Assembly (NCBI RefSeq): GCF_005877905.1
Contig: NZ_SWDV01000012.1
Span: 168,512 to 232,511 of the forward strand
DNA length: 64,000 nucleotides
Source of the DNA: Pseudomonas nicosulfuronedens
GTDB taxonomy: Bacteria; Pseudomonadota; Gammaproteobacteria; Pseudomonadales; Pseudomonadaceae
Reading direction: 5' to 3'
The translations under genes were made by a program, and so were the position numbers. Positions 48,357 to 61,203 of this stretch are shown piece after piece (within the stretch, counting starts at the first letter, position 1; the number at the start of each line of letters is the position of its first letter). A model generated the notes under the pieces. It ran no database searches, had not been told where the DNA came from, and saw nothing but the letters and a program-made list of their open reading frames with translations.

Positions 48357-48760
48357 GCCTTCCCGTCGCTGCCACCGAGGCGCTGGAAGCTTTCACCGCC
48401 CTACAGGGCTGGGAGCAACGCGCCCGCCTGCTGATGCAATGGGGCGAGCGCCTGGAGCCGCTGAGCGAAGTCGAGCTTGGCGACGAACAACGCGTGCAGG
48501 GCTGCGAAAGCAACGTCTGGCTGGTGGCGGATCAGCGTGATCAGCGCTGGCACTTCCGCGCTTACAGCGATGCACGCCTGCTGCGCGGGCTGCTGGCGTT
48601 GCTGCTGGTGCGGGTGGAAGGCATGCCGGAAGCGGAGCTGGCGGCCATCGACCTGACGGATTGGTTCAACCAGCTCGGGCTTGGCCGGCAACTGTCGCCG
48701 TCGCGCAGCAACGGCCTGAACGCCGTGCTGAAGCGGATGCAGGATTTGATCTCGGCATGA
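48353..48760 (+). CDS. csdE: Sulfur acceptor CsdE (SufE family)
   Basis: Small SufE-like protein (135 residues) that accepts the persulfide from CsdA. The acceptor cysteine is Cys51 in RVQGCESNVWL, the family signature. Start ATG overlaps the csdA stop (ATGA), so the two are translationally coupled. It ends about 90 bp before the convergent tcdA. Confidence 0.92.
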   Translation: MSLPVAATEALEAFTALQGWEQRARLLMQWGERLEPLSEVELGDEQRVQGCESNVWLVADQRDQRWHFRAYSDARLLRGLLALLLVRVEGMPEAELAAIDLTDWFNQLGLGRQLSPSRSNGLNAVLKRMQDLISA

Positions 48761-48775
48761 AGCGCTGGCCTGTGC

Positions 48776-48845
48776 GTAGGAGCGGGCTCCGTCCGCGATA
48801 GGTCCGCCTCGCGCCGGAGACCATCGCGGATAAATCCGCTCCTAC
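48776..48845. repeat. REP-like inverted repeat pair after csdE
   Basis: Arms GTAGGAGCGGGCTCCGTCCG.. (48776-48799) and ..GGATAAATCCGCTCCTAC (48823-48845) pair at both ends but differ in the middle. The outer nonamer GTAGGAGCG / CGCTCCTAC and an internal GCCGGAG are shared with the repeat at 43064-43144, so the two are members of one family. Lies between convergent csdE and tcdA. Confidence 0.8.
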
Positions 48846-48853
48846 CAACGAGG

Positions 48854-49660
48854 TCAGCCCGCTGCGCGCTCCGACGGACGCCGCGCCCCGGCAACGACCT
48901 TGTCCACAGCCCGCGCCGCCGCGACCATACCGAAGGTCGCAGTGACCATCATCACCGCGCCGAAACCACCGGCGCAGTCCAGCTTCACCCCTTCACCCAC
49001 AAAGCTCTTGGACTGGCACACCGTGCCGTCCGGCTTGGGATAACGCAGCTGCTCGGTGGAAAACACGCACTGCACGCTGTAATGCCGCCCCGGCGTGCGC
49101 GAGAAGTTGTAGTCACGGCGCAGCGTGGAGCGGACCTTGGCGGCCAGCGGATCGTTGAAGGTCTTGTTCAGGTCGGCGACCTGGATCTGCGTCGGGTCCA
49201 CCTGCCCACCCGCGCCCCCGGTAGTGATGATCTGCAGTTTGCGACGCTTGCACCAGGCGATCAGCGCGGCCTTGGCGGCAACGCTGTCGATGCAGTCAAT
49301 CACGCAGTCCAGCTCGGGGGTGATGTAGTCCGCCATGGTTTCGCGGGTGACGAAATCGGCTACGGCATGTACGACGATGCCCGGGTTGATAGCCTTCAGG
49401 CGCTCGGCCATGACCTCGACCTTGGGCTTGCCCACGGCGCCCTGGATGGCGTGTACCTGGCGGTTGGTGTTGGTAACGCAGACGTCGTCCAGGTCGAACA
49501 GCGAAATTTCACCCACCCCGCTGCGTGCCAGGGCCTCGGCCGCCCAGGAGCCCACGCCGCCGATCCCGACCACCGCCACATGGCTGGCCGCCAGCCGCTC
49601 CAGGCCCTCACGGCCATAAAGCCGCGCGATTCCGCCGAAACGCTGCTCATCCAGTTGCAT
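48854..49660 (-). CDS. tcdA: tRNA threonylcarbamoyladenosine dehydratase TcdA (CsdL)
   Basis: E1-like/ThiF-fold ATP-dependent dehydratase that cyclises t6A37 of tRNA to ct6A. The 268-residue protein has a nucleotide-binding AVVGIGGVGSWAAEALARSG, the DLDDVCVTNTNRQVHA segment and the DCIDSVAAKAALI motif. The ATG at 49660 gives the normal N-terminus MQLDEQRFGGIARLYG. It lies tail-to-tail with csdA-csdE, the sulfur relay that supports it. Confidence 0.94.
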   Translation of the reverse strand: MQLDEQRFGGIARLYGREGLERLAASHVAVVGIGGVGSWAAEALARSGVGEISLFDLDDVCVTNTNRQVHAIQGAVGKPKVEVMAERLKAINPGIVVHAVADFVTRETMADYITPELDCVIDCIDSVAAKAALIAWCKRRKLQIITTGGAGGQVDPTQIQVADLNKTFNDPLAAKVRSTLRRDYNFSRTPGRHYSVQCVFSTEQLRYPKPDGTVCQSKSFVGEGVKLDCAGGFGAVMMVTATFGMVAAARAVDKVVAGARRPSERAAG

Positions 49661-49927
49661 CGCCCACACCTCGCATCGAAACGGCCGGCATTCTATACCG
49701 GCAGCCATCGGCACGCCTGCAACAAAGCCGGATTGCCGCAGTCTCAGTCACGCGCCTGCCACACATTCTAAACTGTCGGAAATTGCCCACGAACGCCCTC
49801 ACGGCGGACGGCGCCGGCAGCCTGTACAGCCCCCGGAGTGCGGGGTAGGATGCGCCCCGACCGAGCTATCCCGTACAGAGATTGTCCCGGCCCCTCCCCG
49901 TTCCACCCTTTGGAACCCGATTGCACC

Positions 49928-53947
<4,020 letters not shown>

Positions 53948-53951
<4 letters not shown>

Positions 53952-54760
53952 TGCTGATCTGCCCGCTGTGCCGCGAGGCGCTGACCGAGGTCGACAACGG
54001 TGTCGCCTGTTCTGCCGGCCACCGCTTCGACCGCGCCCGCCAGGGTTACCTGAACCTGCTGCCGGTGCAGCACAAGAAGAGCCTCGATCCGGGCGACAAC
54101 GCCGCCATGGTCGAGGCGCGCCGGCTCTTCCTCGGCGCCGGCCACTACGCGCCACTGGCCGGGCGCCTGGCTGAACTGGCCGCAGAGCGCGCTCCGGGGC
54201 GCTGGCTGGACATCGGTTGTGGTGAGGGTTACTACACCGCGCAGCTGGGCGAAGCCCTGCCGCAGGCCGATGGCTATGCACTGGATATCTCCCGCGAGGC
54301 CGTCAAACGCGCCTGCAAGCGCGCCCCGCAACTGACCTGGATGGTCGCCAGCATGGCCCGCGTACCGCTGGCCGATACGTCCTGCCAGTTGCTGGCCAGC
54401 GTGTTCAGCCCGATCGACTGGAAGGAAGCGACGCGTCTGCTCACTCCCGGCGGCGGTGTGCTGCGCCTGGGCCCGGCGCGCGACCATCTGCTGGAGCTGC
54501 GCCAGCGCCTGTACGACGAAGTTCGCGAGTACGTTGAGGACAAGCACCTCGCCGACCTGCCCGAAGAACTGAAACTGGCGCATACCGAACAACTGAGCTT
54601 CAAGCTGCCGCTGCACACCCGCGAAGCCCGCGAGCACCTGCTGGCGATGACACCCCACGGCTGGCGGGTCAATCCTGAGCGGCGCGAGCGCATCCTCGCC
54701 GAGCCCTTCGAGGTGACGGTCGCGGTACGCTACGATTGGCTGCAACGCCAAGAACCCTGA
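53948..54760 (+). CDS. rlmA: 23S rRNA (guanine-N1)-methyltransferase RlmA
   Basis: Methylates G745 (E. coli numbering) of 23S rRNA. The 270-residue protein has an N-terminal zinc site (Cys5, Cys8, Cys21, His25: CPLCREALTEVDNGVACSAGH) and a SAM-binding Rossmann domain with WLDIGCGEGYYTAQL and the FSPIDWKEATRLLTPGG segment. Also called rrmA. Start double ATG at 53948/53951; AAGGGAAG lies upstream. Closely linked to dapE. Confidence 0.94.
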
Positions 54761-54770
54761 CGAGGACGCC

Positions 54771-55142
54771 ATGCGCCAACCGGATATCGAGATCTACATC
54801 AAGGATGCCGACCAGGCCGCCGTCGGCGCCTGGCTGGAAAAGGCCCTTGGCCCCTGCTCCGAATGGCGCGCCCAGGGCGAGACCTTCAAGTGCACGGCCG
54901 GCAGCATTCCCGCCACTTGGCTGCCCAAGGCCGTGGGCAAGTGGAACAGCCTATTCCTGGACAGCGACAAGACCCCGTGGGACGACGATGTCGCCTGCGC
55001 CCGCGACGCCTGCGCCGCTCTGGAAGTGGAGGTGCGCTGCGCACCGGGCAGCTGGAGCGAGGATCAGGGCGAGGAAGACGCGGACCGCTGGCTGAAAGTG
55101 ACTGCTGCGGGCGTCGAAGAGATTACCTGGCGCACGGGCTGA
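54771..55142 (+). CDS. Conserved hypothetical protein, 123 aa
   Basis: Acidic soluble protein beginning MRQPDIEIYIKDADQAAVGAWLEKALGPC, with two conserved-looking WL/W segments (ATWLPKAVGKWNSLFLDSDKTPW; SWSEDQGEEDADRWLKVTA) and four cysteines. No signal peptide or catalytic motif recognised. GAGGA lies upstream of the ATG, 11 bp after rlmA, so it is likely in the same operon; a bidirectional terminator follows. From memory a homologous unknown gene neighbours rlmA and a cold-shock gene in P. aeruginosa. Confidence 0.85.
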   Translation: MRQPDIEIYIKDADQAAVGAWLEKALGPCSEWRAQGETFKCTAGSIPATWLPKAVGKWNSLFLDSDKTPWDDDVACARDACAALEVEVRCAPGSWSEDQGEEDADRWLKVTAAGVEEITWRTG

Positions 55143-55164
55143 AGCCGACGCCGGCAGAGTGTGA

Positions 55165-55201
55165 AAATCAAAGGCCCGTCCATTGGACGGGCCTTTGATT
55201 T
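55165..55201. terminator. Bidirectional terminator between the 123-aa gene and csp
   Basis: Very long near-perfect stem: AAATCAAAGGCCCGTC pairs exactly with GACGGGCCTTTGATTT across a five-base loop. Both flanks are A/T-rich on the correct side, so it can end transcripts from the plus-strand gene and from the minus-strand cold-shock gene that meets it. Confidence 0.85.
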
Positions 55202-55208
55202 CGGGGGC

Positions 55209-55418
55209 TCAGACCTTCGAGACGTCTTCTGCCTGGAGGCCTTTCTGACCCTGGATCACCGAGAACTCCACTTTCTGGCCTTCGACCAGGGAGCGGTGAC
55301 CATCGCCACGAATGGCACGGTAGTGAACGAAAACGTCCGGACCGCTATCGCGTTGAATGAATCCATAACCTTTGGCGTCATTGAACCACTTGACGGTTCC
55401 GACCTCACGATCAGCCAT
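55209..55418 (-). CDS. Cold-shock domain protein (CspA family)
   Basis: Small RNA chaperone of 69 residues, a single cold-shock OB domain with RNP1 KGYGFIQRD and RNP2 [17 protein letters not shown]-like start [14 protein letters not shown]. The ATG at 55418 with GGAG upstream gives the standard length; the in-frame extension upstream is untranslated leader. A TATACT box ~155 bp upstream implies a long leader, as is common in cold-shock genes. Confidence 0.96.
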   Translation of the reverse strand: MADREVGTVKWFNDAKGYGFIQRDSGPDVFVHYRAIRGDGHRSLVEGQKVEFSVIQGQKGLQAEDVSKV

Positions 55419-55974
55419 TACCACACTCTCCAACTTGCCTATTATTTTTTGATGGCCCCCGGGAATGAGGACTTCGGCAGTCGCCGGCTGAACGCTTTCC
55501 TTATCATCCAACCCGCGCCGAAAGGCACGTAGGAAGGTAATTCGAATAACGCCCAAGGGCGACAGCGCTCCCGAGTATATAAATCAAAAGTTACAGCTGA
55601 AAAGCACTTTTTCATCAACTCCACGACCCTATGACCAATCAGGCCAAAGTGCCATTTTTCGGGGCCTGCAGAGCCATTTTGGTGCTCGTTACCCAGCGTA
55701 ACGAAAGTGTTTCGAACGTGGACCCTTTCGCACTTTCGCGCATTAACAGCGGGTAGTTTCGTTCCCGTTCATCCGTTTTCGCCGATCTCCGGAAATGTCT
55801 ATCAGACGCAGCCAGAATGCGTCCTGCAGTTTCGGCTACAGCAATATGCCTGATCATTTATCTGCTGAATTGGCCGTCCGCCAATCCATTGGGCTCGATG
55901 AATAACGGCCATAAAACGCCGACTGGCCGCACCTGATGCGCAGCCAGTCGTGCACCATCAAAGGTCCCGGACGC
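55419..55974. other. Intergenic region upstream of csp (556 bp)
   Basis: Contains the csp leader (about 55419-55567) and a -10 TATACT on the minus strand (55574-55579). Between 55640 and 55860 I find two short inverted repeats, CGTTAC-CCAGC-GTAACG (55687-55703) and CGAAAGTG / CACTTTCG (55702-55709 / 55731-55738), but no convincing gene. At 55921-55949 GACTGGC..GCA / TGC..GCCAGTC followed on the minus strand by a TTTT run is probably the terminator of the glycine-zipper gene. Confidence 0.5.
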
Positions 55975-56445
55975 TCAGGGACTAACCTGATAGCCCCGAC
56001 CTTGCAGGCAACCGCTGTACGCGCTGGCGCTGGCAGTGCTTTGTGCCTCGTTCTGCGTGCGACGATCCTGCCGGCGGTCCTGGCGCTGGCGCGAAGCTCC
56101 GACCACAGCCCCCGCGGAGGCGGCATCGCCCGCTCGGTTTTGCCGATACTGCTGCTTGGCATCGTCACTGACGCGGTCGTAAACCTCATCATGCCGCTGC
56201 CCACGCACCTCCGCCGCCACGGCGCCGGCTGCCGCCCCCCTGGCCGCACCACGAACCCGACCGCCGACATTCGGGTCGGAATTGGTAGTAGCGCTGCTCG
56301 CCGCACTGGCGGCAACGCTGTTGCACTCGCTCATATCCTGCTGCATCTGTTGGCTGCTCTGGCCCTTGAGCGGGACGACGGTCTGGGCCGCGGCGGGCAG
56401 CGCAACCGACAAGGCGAGCAGGCATCCCCAAGTGAACGTACGCAT
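55975..56445 (-). CDS. Secreted glycine-zipper (YMGG-like) protein
   Basis: Exported protein of 156 residues. Signal peptide MRTFTWGCLLALSVALPAAAQ, then QSSQQMQQDMSECN; a Gly/Ala segment VGGRVRGAARGAAAGAVAAEVRG (~68-90) resembling glycine-zipper domains that insert in membranes; a Gln/Arg-rich stretch (RQRQDRRQDRRTQNEAQ); and a conserved-looking end (AYSGCLQGRGYQV). The ATG at 56445 has GGAGG upstream. It is divergent from plsB. Function is unknown; related proteins are envelope-associated. Confidence 0.82.
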   Translation of the reverse strand: MRTFTWGCLLALSVALPAAAQTVVPLKGQSSQQMQQDMSECNSVAASAASSATTNSDPNVGGRVRGAARGAAAGAVAAEVRGQRHDEVYDRVSDDAKQQYRQNRAGDAASAGAVVGASRQRQDRRQDRRTQNEAQSTASASAYSGCLQGRGYQVSP

Positions 56446-56614
56446 CGCGGAACCTCCATCGAATGTCATCCCCTAAATGGCAGGATAGCCGCAGTCCATG
56501 GGGTGTCCGCCCGCGCCGACCAAGCGCTCGTGACTTTGCTGGTGGGGGCCTAATCCGGCAAAATAGCCGGCCTGAGCAATCGCTCGTTTTACCTCCGCCA
56601 GCCATAGGGCCTGT

Positions 56615-59125
56615 ATGCCTCGTTACCCGTTCCGCCGCTTCGGTTTTGGTGCCCTGCGCCGCCTGCTGTACCTCTGGGTGCGCTCGGAAACCATCAACCA
56701 GTCGGCCTTCAGCCTGAAGATCGACCGCAGCAAACCGGTCCTCTACGTCCTGCAGCAGCCCTCGGTGACCGACCTCGCCGTGGTGGATACCGAGTGCCGC
56801 AAGGCCGGCCTGCCACGTCCGGTGATGCCAGTGGCAGTGGGTGAATCCATCGAGCCGGCAGCCTTTTTCTACCTGACCCCGGAACCCGACTGGCTCGGTC
56901 GCCAGGACAAGCGTGGCGCGCCGCCGGCACTGGTGCGCATGCTCGGCGCCATTGGCCAGAACGGCATCGACGACGCGCAGATCGTCCCAGTCAGCGTGTT
57001 CTGGGGCCAATCCCCCGACAGCGAAAAGAGCGCCTGGAAGCTGCTGTTCGCCGACAACTGGGCCGTCACCGGCCGCCTGCGCAAGCTGGCGCGCATCCTC
57101 ATCCTCGGCCGCAAGACCCGCGTGCAGTTCTCCGCCCCCATCCACCTGCGCGAGCTGGTGGAGCAGAACAAGGGCCACGAGCGCACCCTGCGCATGGTCC
57201 AGCGCATCCTGCGGGTGCACTTCCGCAACCAGAAGACAGCGGTGATCGGCCCGGACCTCTCCCACCGCCGCACCCTGGTCAAGGGCCTGCTGCGCGCGCC
57301 GCTGGTGCGCCAGGCTATCCAGGAGGAATGTGAAACCCAGAAAATCTCCCAGGACAAGGCTGAGGCCGCCGCGCTGCGCTACGCCAACGAGATTGCCGCC
57401 GACGTTTCGTATCCGGTGATCCGCTTCCTCGAAGTGACCCTGACCTGGTTCTGGAACAAGCTCTACGAGGGCGTGAAGGTCAACCACATCGAGCGGGTGC
57501 AGGAAGTTGCCCAGGGCCACGAGATCGTCTACGTGCCTTGCCACCGCAGCCACATCGACTACCTGTTGCTGTCCTACCTGCTGTTCCGAAACGGTCTGAC
57601 GCCGCCGCACATCGCCGCCGGCATCAACCTCAACATGCCGGTGGTGGGCTCGATCCTGCGCCGTGGCGGCGCCTTCTTCATGCGCCGCAGCTTCAAGGGC
57701 AACCAGCTGTACACCGCGGTGTTCAACGAATACCTGCATACCCTGTTCAGCCGTGGCTTCTCCACCGAGTACTTCGTGGAAGGCGGCCGCTCCCGCACCG
57801 GGCGCATGCTGCATCCGCGCACCGGGATGCTGGCGATCACCCTGCGCAGCTTCCTGCGCGACTCTCGCCGGCCCATCGTCTTCGTACCCGTCTACATCGG
57901 CTACGAGCGCGTGCTCGAAGGCCGTACCTACCTGGGCGAGTTGCGCGGCGCGGCGAAGAAGAAGGAATCAATCTTCGACATCTTCAAGGTCATCGGCGCT
58001 CTCAAGCAGCGCTTTGGCCAGGTCTGGGTGAACTTCGGCGAGCCGATCCACCTCGACGACTTCCTCGACCAGCAACAACCGGACTGGCGCGAACAGGAGC
58101 TGGGCCCGGAATTCCGCCCGGCCTGGCTCTCGGAAACCACCAACCACCTGGCTCGCGACGTCGCCCGTCACCTCAACGATGCCGCGGCGATCAACCCGGT
58201 GAACCTGGTGGCCCTGGCACTGCTCTCCACCAGCCGCCTGGCCCTGGACGAAACCGCCCTGGCGCGGGTGATCGACCTCTACCTCGAACTGCTGCGCAAG
58301 GTGCCCTACTCGCCCAGCGCCACGCTGCCCGAGGGCGACGGCCATCATCTGATCGAGTACGTGAAGAGCATGAACCTGCTCAGCGAGCAGAAGGACGCAC
58401 TTGGCCGCATCTGCTACCTCGACGAGCAGAATGCAGTGCTGATGACCTACTACCGCAACAACGTGCTGCACATCTTCGCCCTGCCAGCGCTGATTGCCAG
58501 CTTCTTCCAGAACAGCGGACGGATCAGCCGCGAGCAACTGCTGCGCTACACCCGCGCGCTGTACCCCTACCTGCAGGCCGAACTGTTCATCCGCTGGAGC
58601 CTGGATGAGCTGGACGCCGTGGTCGATCAATGGCTACAGGCCATGGTTGCCAGCGATCTGCTCAAGCAGGAGAACGACACCTTCATCCGGCCTCCGCCCA
58701 GTTCGCGCCAGTACGTGCTGCTGACCCTGCTGGCCCGTGCCATCGCGCAGACCCTGCAGCGCTTCTACATGTCCATCTCGCTGGTGCTCAACGCCGGGCA
58801 GAAGCAGCTCACCGCCGAGGAACTGGAGAACCTCTGCACCGTCATGGCCCAGCGCCTGTCGGTCCTCCACGGTCTCAACGCCCCGGAGTTCTTCGACAAG
58901 AGCCTGTTCCGCCACTTCATCCAGACCCTTCTGGACGAAGGCGTCCTGCGCAAGGATGAGAACGGCAAGTTGAGCTACCACGAGCTGCTCGGCGAACTGG
59001 CTGAAGGGGCCGCCAAGCGCGTGCTGCCGGCAGAAATTCGCCTGTCCATCCGCCAGGTTGCCCTGGAGCGCCCGCCTCAGGAAGCAAGCGCTCCCTCCGA
59101 ACCGCCGGCCGCCAGCCAGGGCTGA
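56615..59125 (+). CDS. plsB: Glycerol-3-phosphate 1-O-acyltransferase PlsB
   Basis: Acylates glycerol 3-phosphate, the first step of phospholipid synthesis, at the inner membrane. The 836-residue protein has the acyltransferase block I HX4D at His310-Asp315 ([14 protein letters not shown]), block II-like [10 protein letters not shown], block [15 protein letters not shown] and block [13 protein letters not shown]. The length is close to the known Pseudomonas enzyme. It is the last conserved housekeeping gene before the polysaccharide genes. Confidence 0.96.
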   Translation: MPRYPFRRFGFGALRRLLYLWVRSETINQSAFSLKIDRSKPVLYVLQQPSVTDLAVVDTECRKAGLPRPVMPVAVGESIEPAAFFYLTPEPDWLGRQDKRGAPPALVRMLGAIGQNGIDDAQIVPVSVFWGQSPDSEKSAWKLLFADNWAVTGRLRKLARILILGRKTRVQFSAPIHLRELVEQNKGHERTLRMVQRILRVHFRNQKTAVIGPDLSHRRTLVKGLLRAPLVRQAIQEECETQKISQDKAEAAALRYANEIAADVSYPVIRFLEVTLTWFWNKLYEGVKVNHIERVQEVAQGHEIVYVPCHRSHIDYLLLSYLLFRNGLTPPHIAAGINLNMPVVGSILRRGGAFFMRRSFKGNQLYTAVFNEYLHTLFSRGFSTEYFVEGGRSRTGRMLHPRTGMLAITLRSFLRDSRRPIVFVPVYIGYERVLEGRTYLGELRGAAKKKESIFDIFKVIGALKQRFGQVWVNFGEPIHLDDFLDQQQPDWREQELGPEFRPAWLSETTNHLARDVARHLNDAAAINPVNLVALALLSTSRLALDETALARVIDLYLELLRKVPYSPSATLPEGDGHHLIEYVKSMNLLSEQKDALGRICYLDEQNAVLMTYYRNNVLHIFALPALIASFFQNSGRISREQLLRYTRALYPYLQAELFIRWSLDELDAVVDQWLQAMVASDLLKQENDTFIRPPPSSRQYVLLTLLARAIAQTLQRFYMSISLVLNAGQKQLTAEELENLCTVMAQRLSVLHGLNAPEFFDKSLFRHFIQTLLDEGVLRKDENGKLSYHELLGELAEGAAKRVLPAEIRLSIRQVALERPPQEASAPSEPPAASQG

Positions 59126-59159
59126 GCCACACCTCTGACGGTGGCTTGACGCCCCGACA

Positions 59160-59197
59160 CCGCGACCGATAGATTTCTGACGATCCATCGGTTGCGG
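59160..59197. repeat. Imperfect hairpin before the first phosphatase gene
   Basis: CCGCGACCGATAGAT (59160-59174) and ATCCATCGGTTGCGG (59183-59197) are complementary at 13 of 15 positions across an 8-base loop. It sits between plsB and the phosphatase start with no T run, so it might be a leader or boundary element. Confidence 0.5.
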
Positions 59198-59212
59198 TCA
59201 GGGACGCTCCCC

Positions 59213-59659
59213 GTGTTCAACAGGATTCTGATCGTCTGCGTCGGCAACATCTGCCGCAGCCCCATCGCCGAACACCTGCTGCGCGAATCCCTGCAGGGCA
59301 GCGATATCACCGTGGCCTCAGCCGGGCTCAGCGCGCTGGTCGGCCACTCCATCGACAGCACCGCCCTGGCCATCCTTCGCCGTCACGGCCACCATCCCCA
59401 CCCGCATCGCGCCCGCCAACTCACCGCCGAACTGATCCACGAAGCCAACCTTGTCCTGGTGATGGAGCAATCGCAGCTCCAGAGTGTTATCCGCCTGGCC
59501 CCCGAGGCCCGTGGCAAGACCTTCCTGCTGGGCAAATGGCAGACCGACCAGGAGATTCCGGATCCTTACCGCAAAGGCCCGGAAGCCTTCGAGCGCGCCT
59601 ATGCGCTGATCGAAACCGCAGTAGCTCCCTGGGGTGATCGCCTGCGGGCTCGCCGGTAA
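59213..59659 (+). CDS. Low-molecular-weight protein-tyrosine phosphatase (Wzb type), copy 1
   Basis: Phosphatase of 148 residues with the LMW-PTP loop CVGNICRS (nucleophile Cys9, Arg15) and the general-acid Asp117 in EIPDPYRKG. Wzb-type enzymes dephosphorylate Wzc-type tyrosine kinases during polysaccharide export. The GTG at 59213 has AGGGA upstream and makes the protein exactly as long as copy 2; an upstream in-frame TTG is less likely. It starts ~90 bp after plsB and is followed after 149 bp by a GT4 gene. About 60% identical by eye to copy 2 (gapless alignment, ~89 of 148). Confidence 0.9.
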   Translation: MFNRILIVCVGNICRSPIAEHLLRESLQGSDITVASAGLSALVGHSIDSTALAILRRHGHHPHPHRARQLTAELIHEANLVLVMEQSQLQSVIRLAPEARGKTFLLGKWQTDQEIPDPYRKGPEAFERAYALIETAVAPWGDRLRARR

Positions 59660-59701
59660 TTTGACGGAATATTTTACTTCCGACAAAAGCGTCAGAAAAC
59701 C

Positions 59702-59731
59702 TTACAAAGCCATGATGAAAAAGGCTACGCT
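59702..59731 (+). promoter_or_regulatory. Possible promoter before the glycosyltransferase
   Basis: In the AT-richer 149-bp gap TTACAA (59702-59707) and TACGCT (59726-59731) are 18 bp apart. Weak -10; would give a ~70-nt leader. Eye-only prediction. Confidence 0.3.
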
Positions 59732-59808
59732 CTAGCCCAGCAAGACCATATTCAGCTGTTTGGTCTCCCAGTTACGACACGTAATTTTCCAGGGGCCTAC
59801 ATCGCTTT

Positions 59809-60861
59809 ATGAAGATCCTGCATATCACCGAGTCCTTCGGCGGCGGCGTCACCTCGGCCATCAACTCCTACATCCTCAACTCCCAGCAGCATGAGCACTA
59901 TCTGCTGGCTTCGGTGCGCAAAGGCGACACCACGGGAGAGGAAAGCGAGGGCCTGTTCAAGCACATGGAACTGGTGCCGCGCCGCCTGTCCAGCCTTGCA
60001 AAGGTAAAGCCCTACATTGATCGCGTGCAGCCGGATGTCATCCATCTGCACAGCACCTATGCCGGCGCACTGATCCGCGCCCTGCCTTTCATCCCTGCAC
60101 AGAAGATCGTCTACACCCCACACGGATTTGCCTTTCTGCGCGGCGATCACCCGATGATGCTCAAGGCCTACCGGACCATCGAGTCACTGTTGGCACGGCG
60201 TACCGCCGTGATTGCCGGCTGCGGTCTGGATGAACAGCGTATCGCCGGGGAACTGATCGAGCCGGCGCATACCCTGGGACTGGTGAATGTCTGCGACGAC
60301 CTGCCGGAAGTGCCGGCCGTGCGCAGTCTCACCAACAAACCCGTGGTCGGCATGGTCGGGCGCATCAGCCGACAGAAGGGCCACGAGTACTTCCGCGCCC
60401 TGGCGGAAAGCTGCGCGGACATTGCGCACTTCAAGTGGATCGGTGGGGGAGACGCCCAGGTCATGGCGGAGATGGTCCAGGCCGGCATCGAAGTCACCGG
60501 GTGGCGTCAACGCGGCGAAGTCATCGCCCACATGAAAGGGCTCGACCTGTACTTCCACACCGCCGCCTGGGACGGCTTCCCGATCTCGGTACTGGAGGCG
60601 GCGAAGCTCGACCTGCCCATCGCGCTTCGGCGCATAGGCCCGTTCGTTGCCGAAGGGTTGTCCACCGCACGGGATCTGGCAGAAGCACAGCAGCAAGTCA
60701 TCGCCTTCGCCCAGGGCGATCCGGCCGTTCTGGCTGAGCTGGCGCGCAATAGCCACAGCATCCAGGGCCTGCACTCTGGCGAACAGCTACAGACTTCGCT
60801 GGAAAGCCTCTACTCCCGTTTCACCCCCGCACACCCCGTCAATCAGCTCGCCGCCGGCTGA
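59809..60861 (+). CDS. Family 4 glycosyltransferase
   Basis: GT-B fold glycosyltransferase of 350 residues. Starts MKILHITESFGGGVTSAINSYI (N-terminal Rossmann glycine loop); DVIHLHSTYAGALIRAL and IVYTPHGFAFLRGDHP are typical GT4 positions; C-terminal half has VVGMVGRISRQKGHEYF and the sugar-nucleotide motif WDGFPISVLEAAKLDLPIALRRIG, an EX7E-like element. Donor and acceptor cannot be told. Placed between the two phosphatases and upstream of Wzc, so an exopolysaccharide-assembling role is likely. Confidence 0.88.
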   Translation: MKILHITESFGGGVTSAINSYILNSQQHEHYLLASVRKGDTTGEESEGLFKHMELVPRRLSSLAKVKPYIDRVQPDVIHLHSTYAGALIRALPFIPAQKIVYTPHGFAFLRGDHPMMLKAYRTIESLLARRTAVIAGCGLDEQRIAGELIEPAHTLGLVNVCDDLPEVPAVRSLTNKPVVGMVGRISRQKGHEYFRALAESCADIAHFKWIGGGDAQVMAEMVQAGIEVTGWRQRGEVIAHMKGLDLYFHTAAWDGFPISVLEAAKLDLPIALRRIGPFVAEGLSTARDLAEAQQQVIAFAQGDPAVLAELARNSHSIQGLHSGEQLQTSLESLYSRFTPAHPVNQLAAG

Positions 60862-60867
60862 CTTCGA

Positions 60868-60889
60868 GGCCTGTCCCAACGGACAGGCC
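60868..60889 (+). terminator. Terminator-like hairpin after the glycosyltransferase
   Basis: Nine-bp perfect stem GGCCTGTCC / GGACAGGCC with a CAAC loop, starting 7 bp after the stop codon. Only scattered T follow, so termination may be partial. Confidence 0.5.
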
Positions 60890-61130
60890 ACTTGTTCCCT
60901 GTTTGGCTGCTCTCCCCCTCCAGGCCGCCTGACTCTGGCTGGAGCATGCTTTCCTCTTCGCGTTTTGCCCCTCATCGCTGCGCACGGCAACGGTAGAAAC
61001 CGACCAATCGGCAACAGCCGAATGCGGCATTGCGCCACCAGAATTGTCCGCCCCTCGCCGCTATTTGAAGGGATTCCCTCTAACGCTCCTCAGAGAATTC
61101 CTAAAGCCCTCGAACGGGGGGGAGCACGCA

Positions 61131-61158
61131 TTGAATCGTTCCGGCGCGAAGCTTAATT
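61131..61158 (+). promoter_or_regulatory. Predicted promoter of the second phosphatase-Wzc unit
   Basis: TTGAAT (61131-61136) and TTAATT (61153-61158) are 16 bp apart; start would be near 61165, ~40 nt before the coding start. Confidence 0.4.
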
Positions 61159-61203
61159 TTCGCGGCCCATAGGTAGCGCTCATTCAATGCAGCGGTGGTC
61201 AGC

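Larger units (their letters stand above)
60862..61203. other. Intergenic region with terminator, promoter and ops-like motif (342 bp)
   Basis: From left to right: a nine-bp perfect stem GGCCTGTCC / GGACAGGCC (60868-60889) just past the glycosyltransferase stop; an unstructured stretch to ~61130; a possible promoter TTGAAT (61131-61136) - 16 bp - TTAATT (61153-61158); and GGTAGCG at 61172-61178, identical to the core of RfaH ops elements, in the predicted leader. No gene recognised in it. Confidence 0.5.

Noticed and set aside
47151..48760. SufS-SufE assignment for the desulfurase pair
   Set aside because: No sufABCD nearby and tcdA (csdL) is adjacent; this favours CsdA-CsdE.
55639..55857. 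72-residue minus-strand reading frame upstream of csp
   Set aside because: Ser/Arg-rich composition, no ribosome binding site, covers short inverted repeats, and resembles nothing I know. Treated as non-coding.
55854..56315. 153-residue minus-strand frame overlapping the glycine-zipper gene
   Set aside because: It runs in another frame over the exported protein, which has a signal peptide and GGAGG start; this frame has neither.
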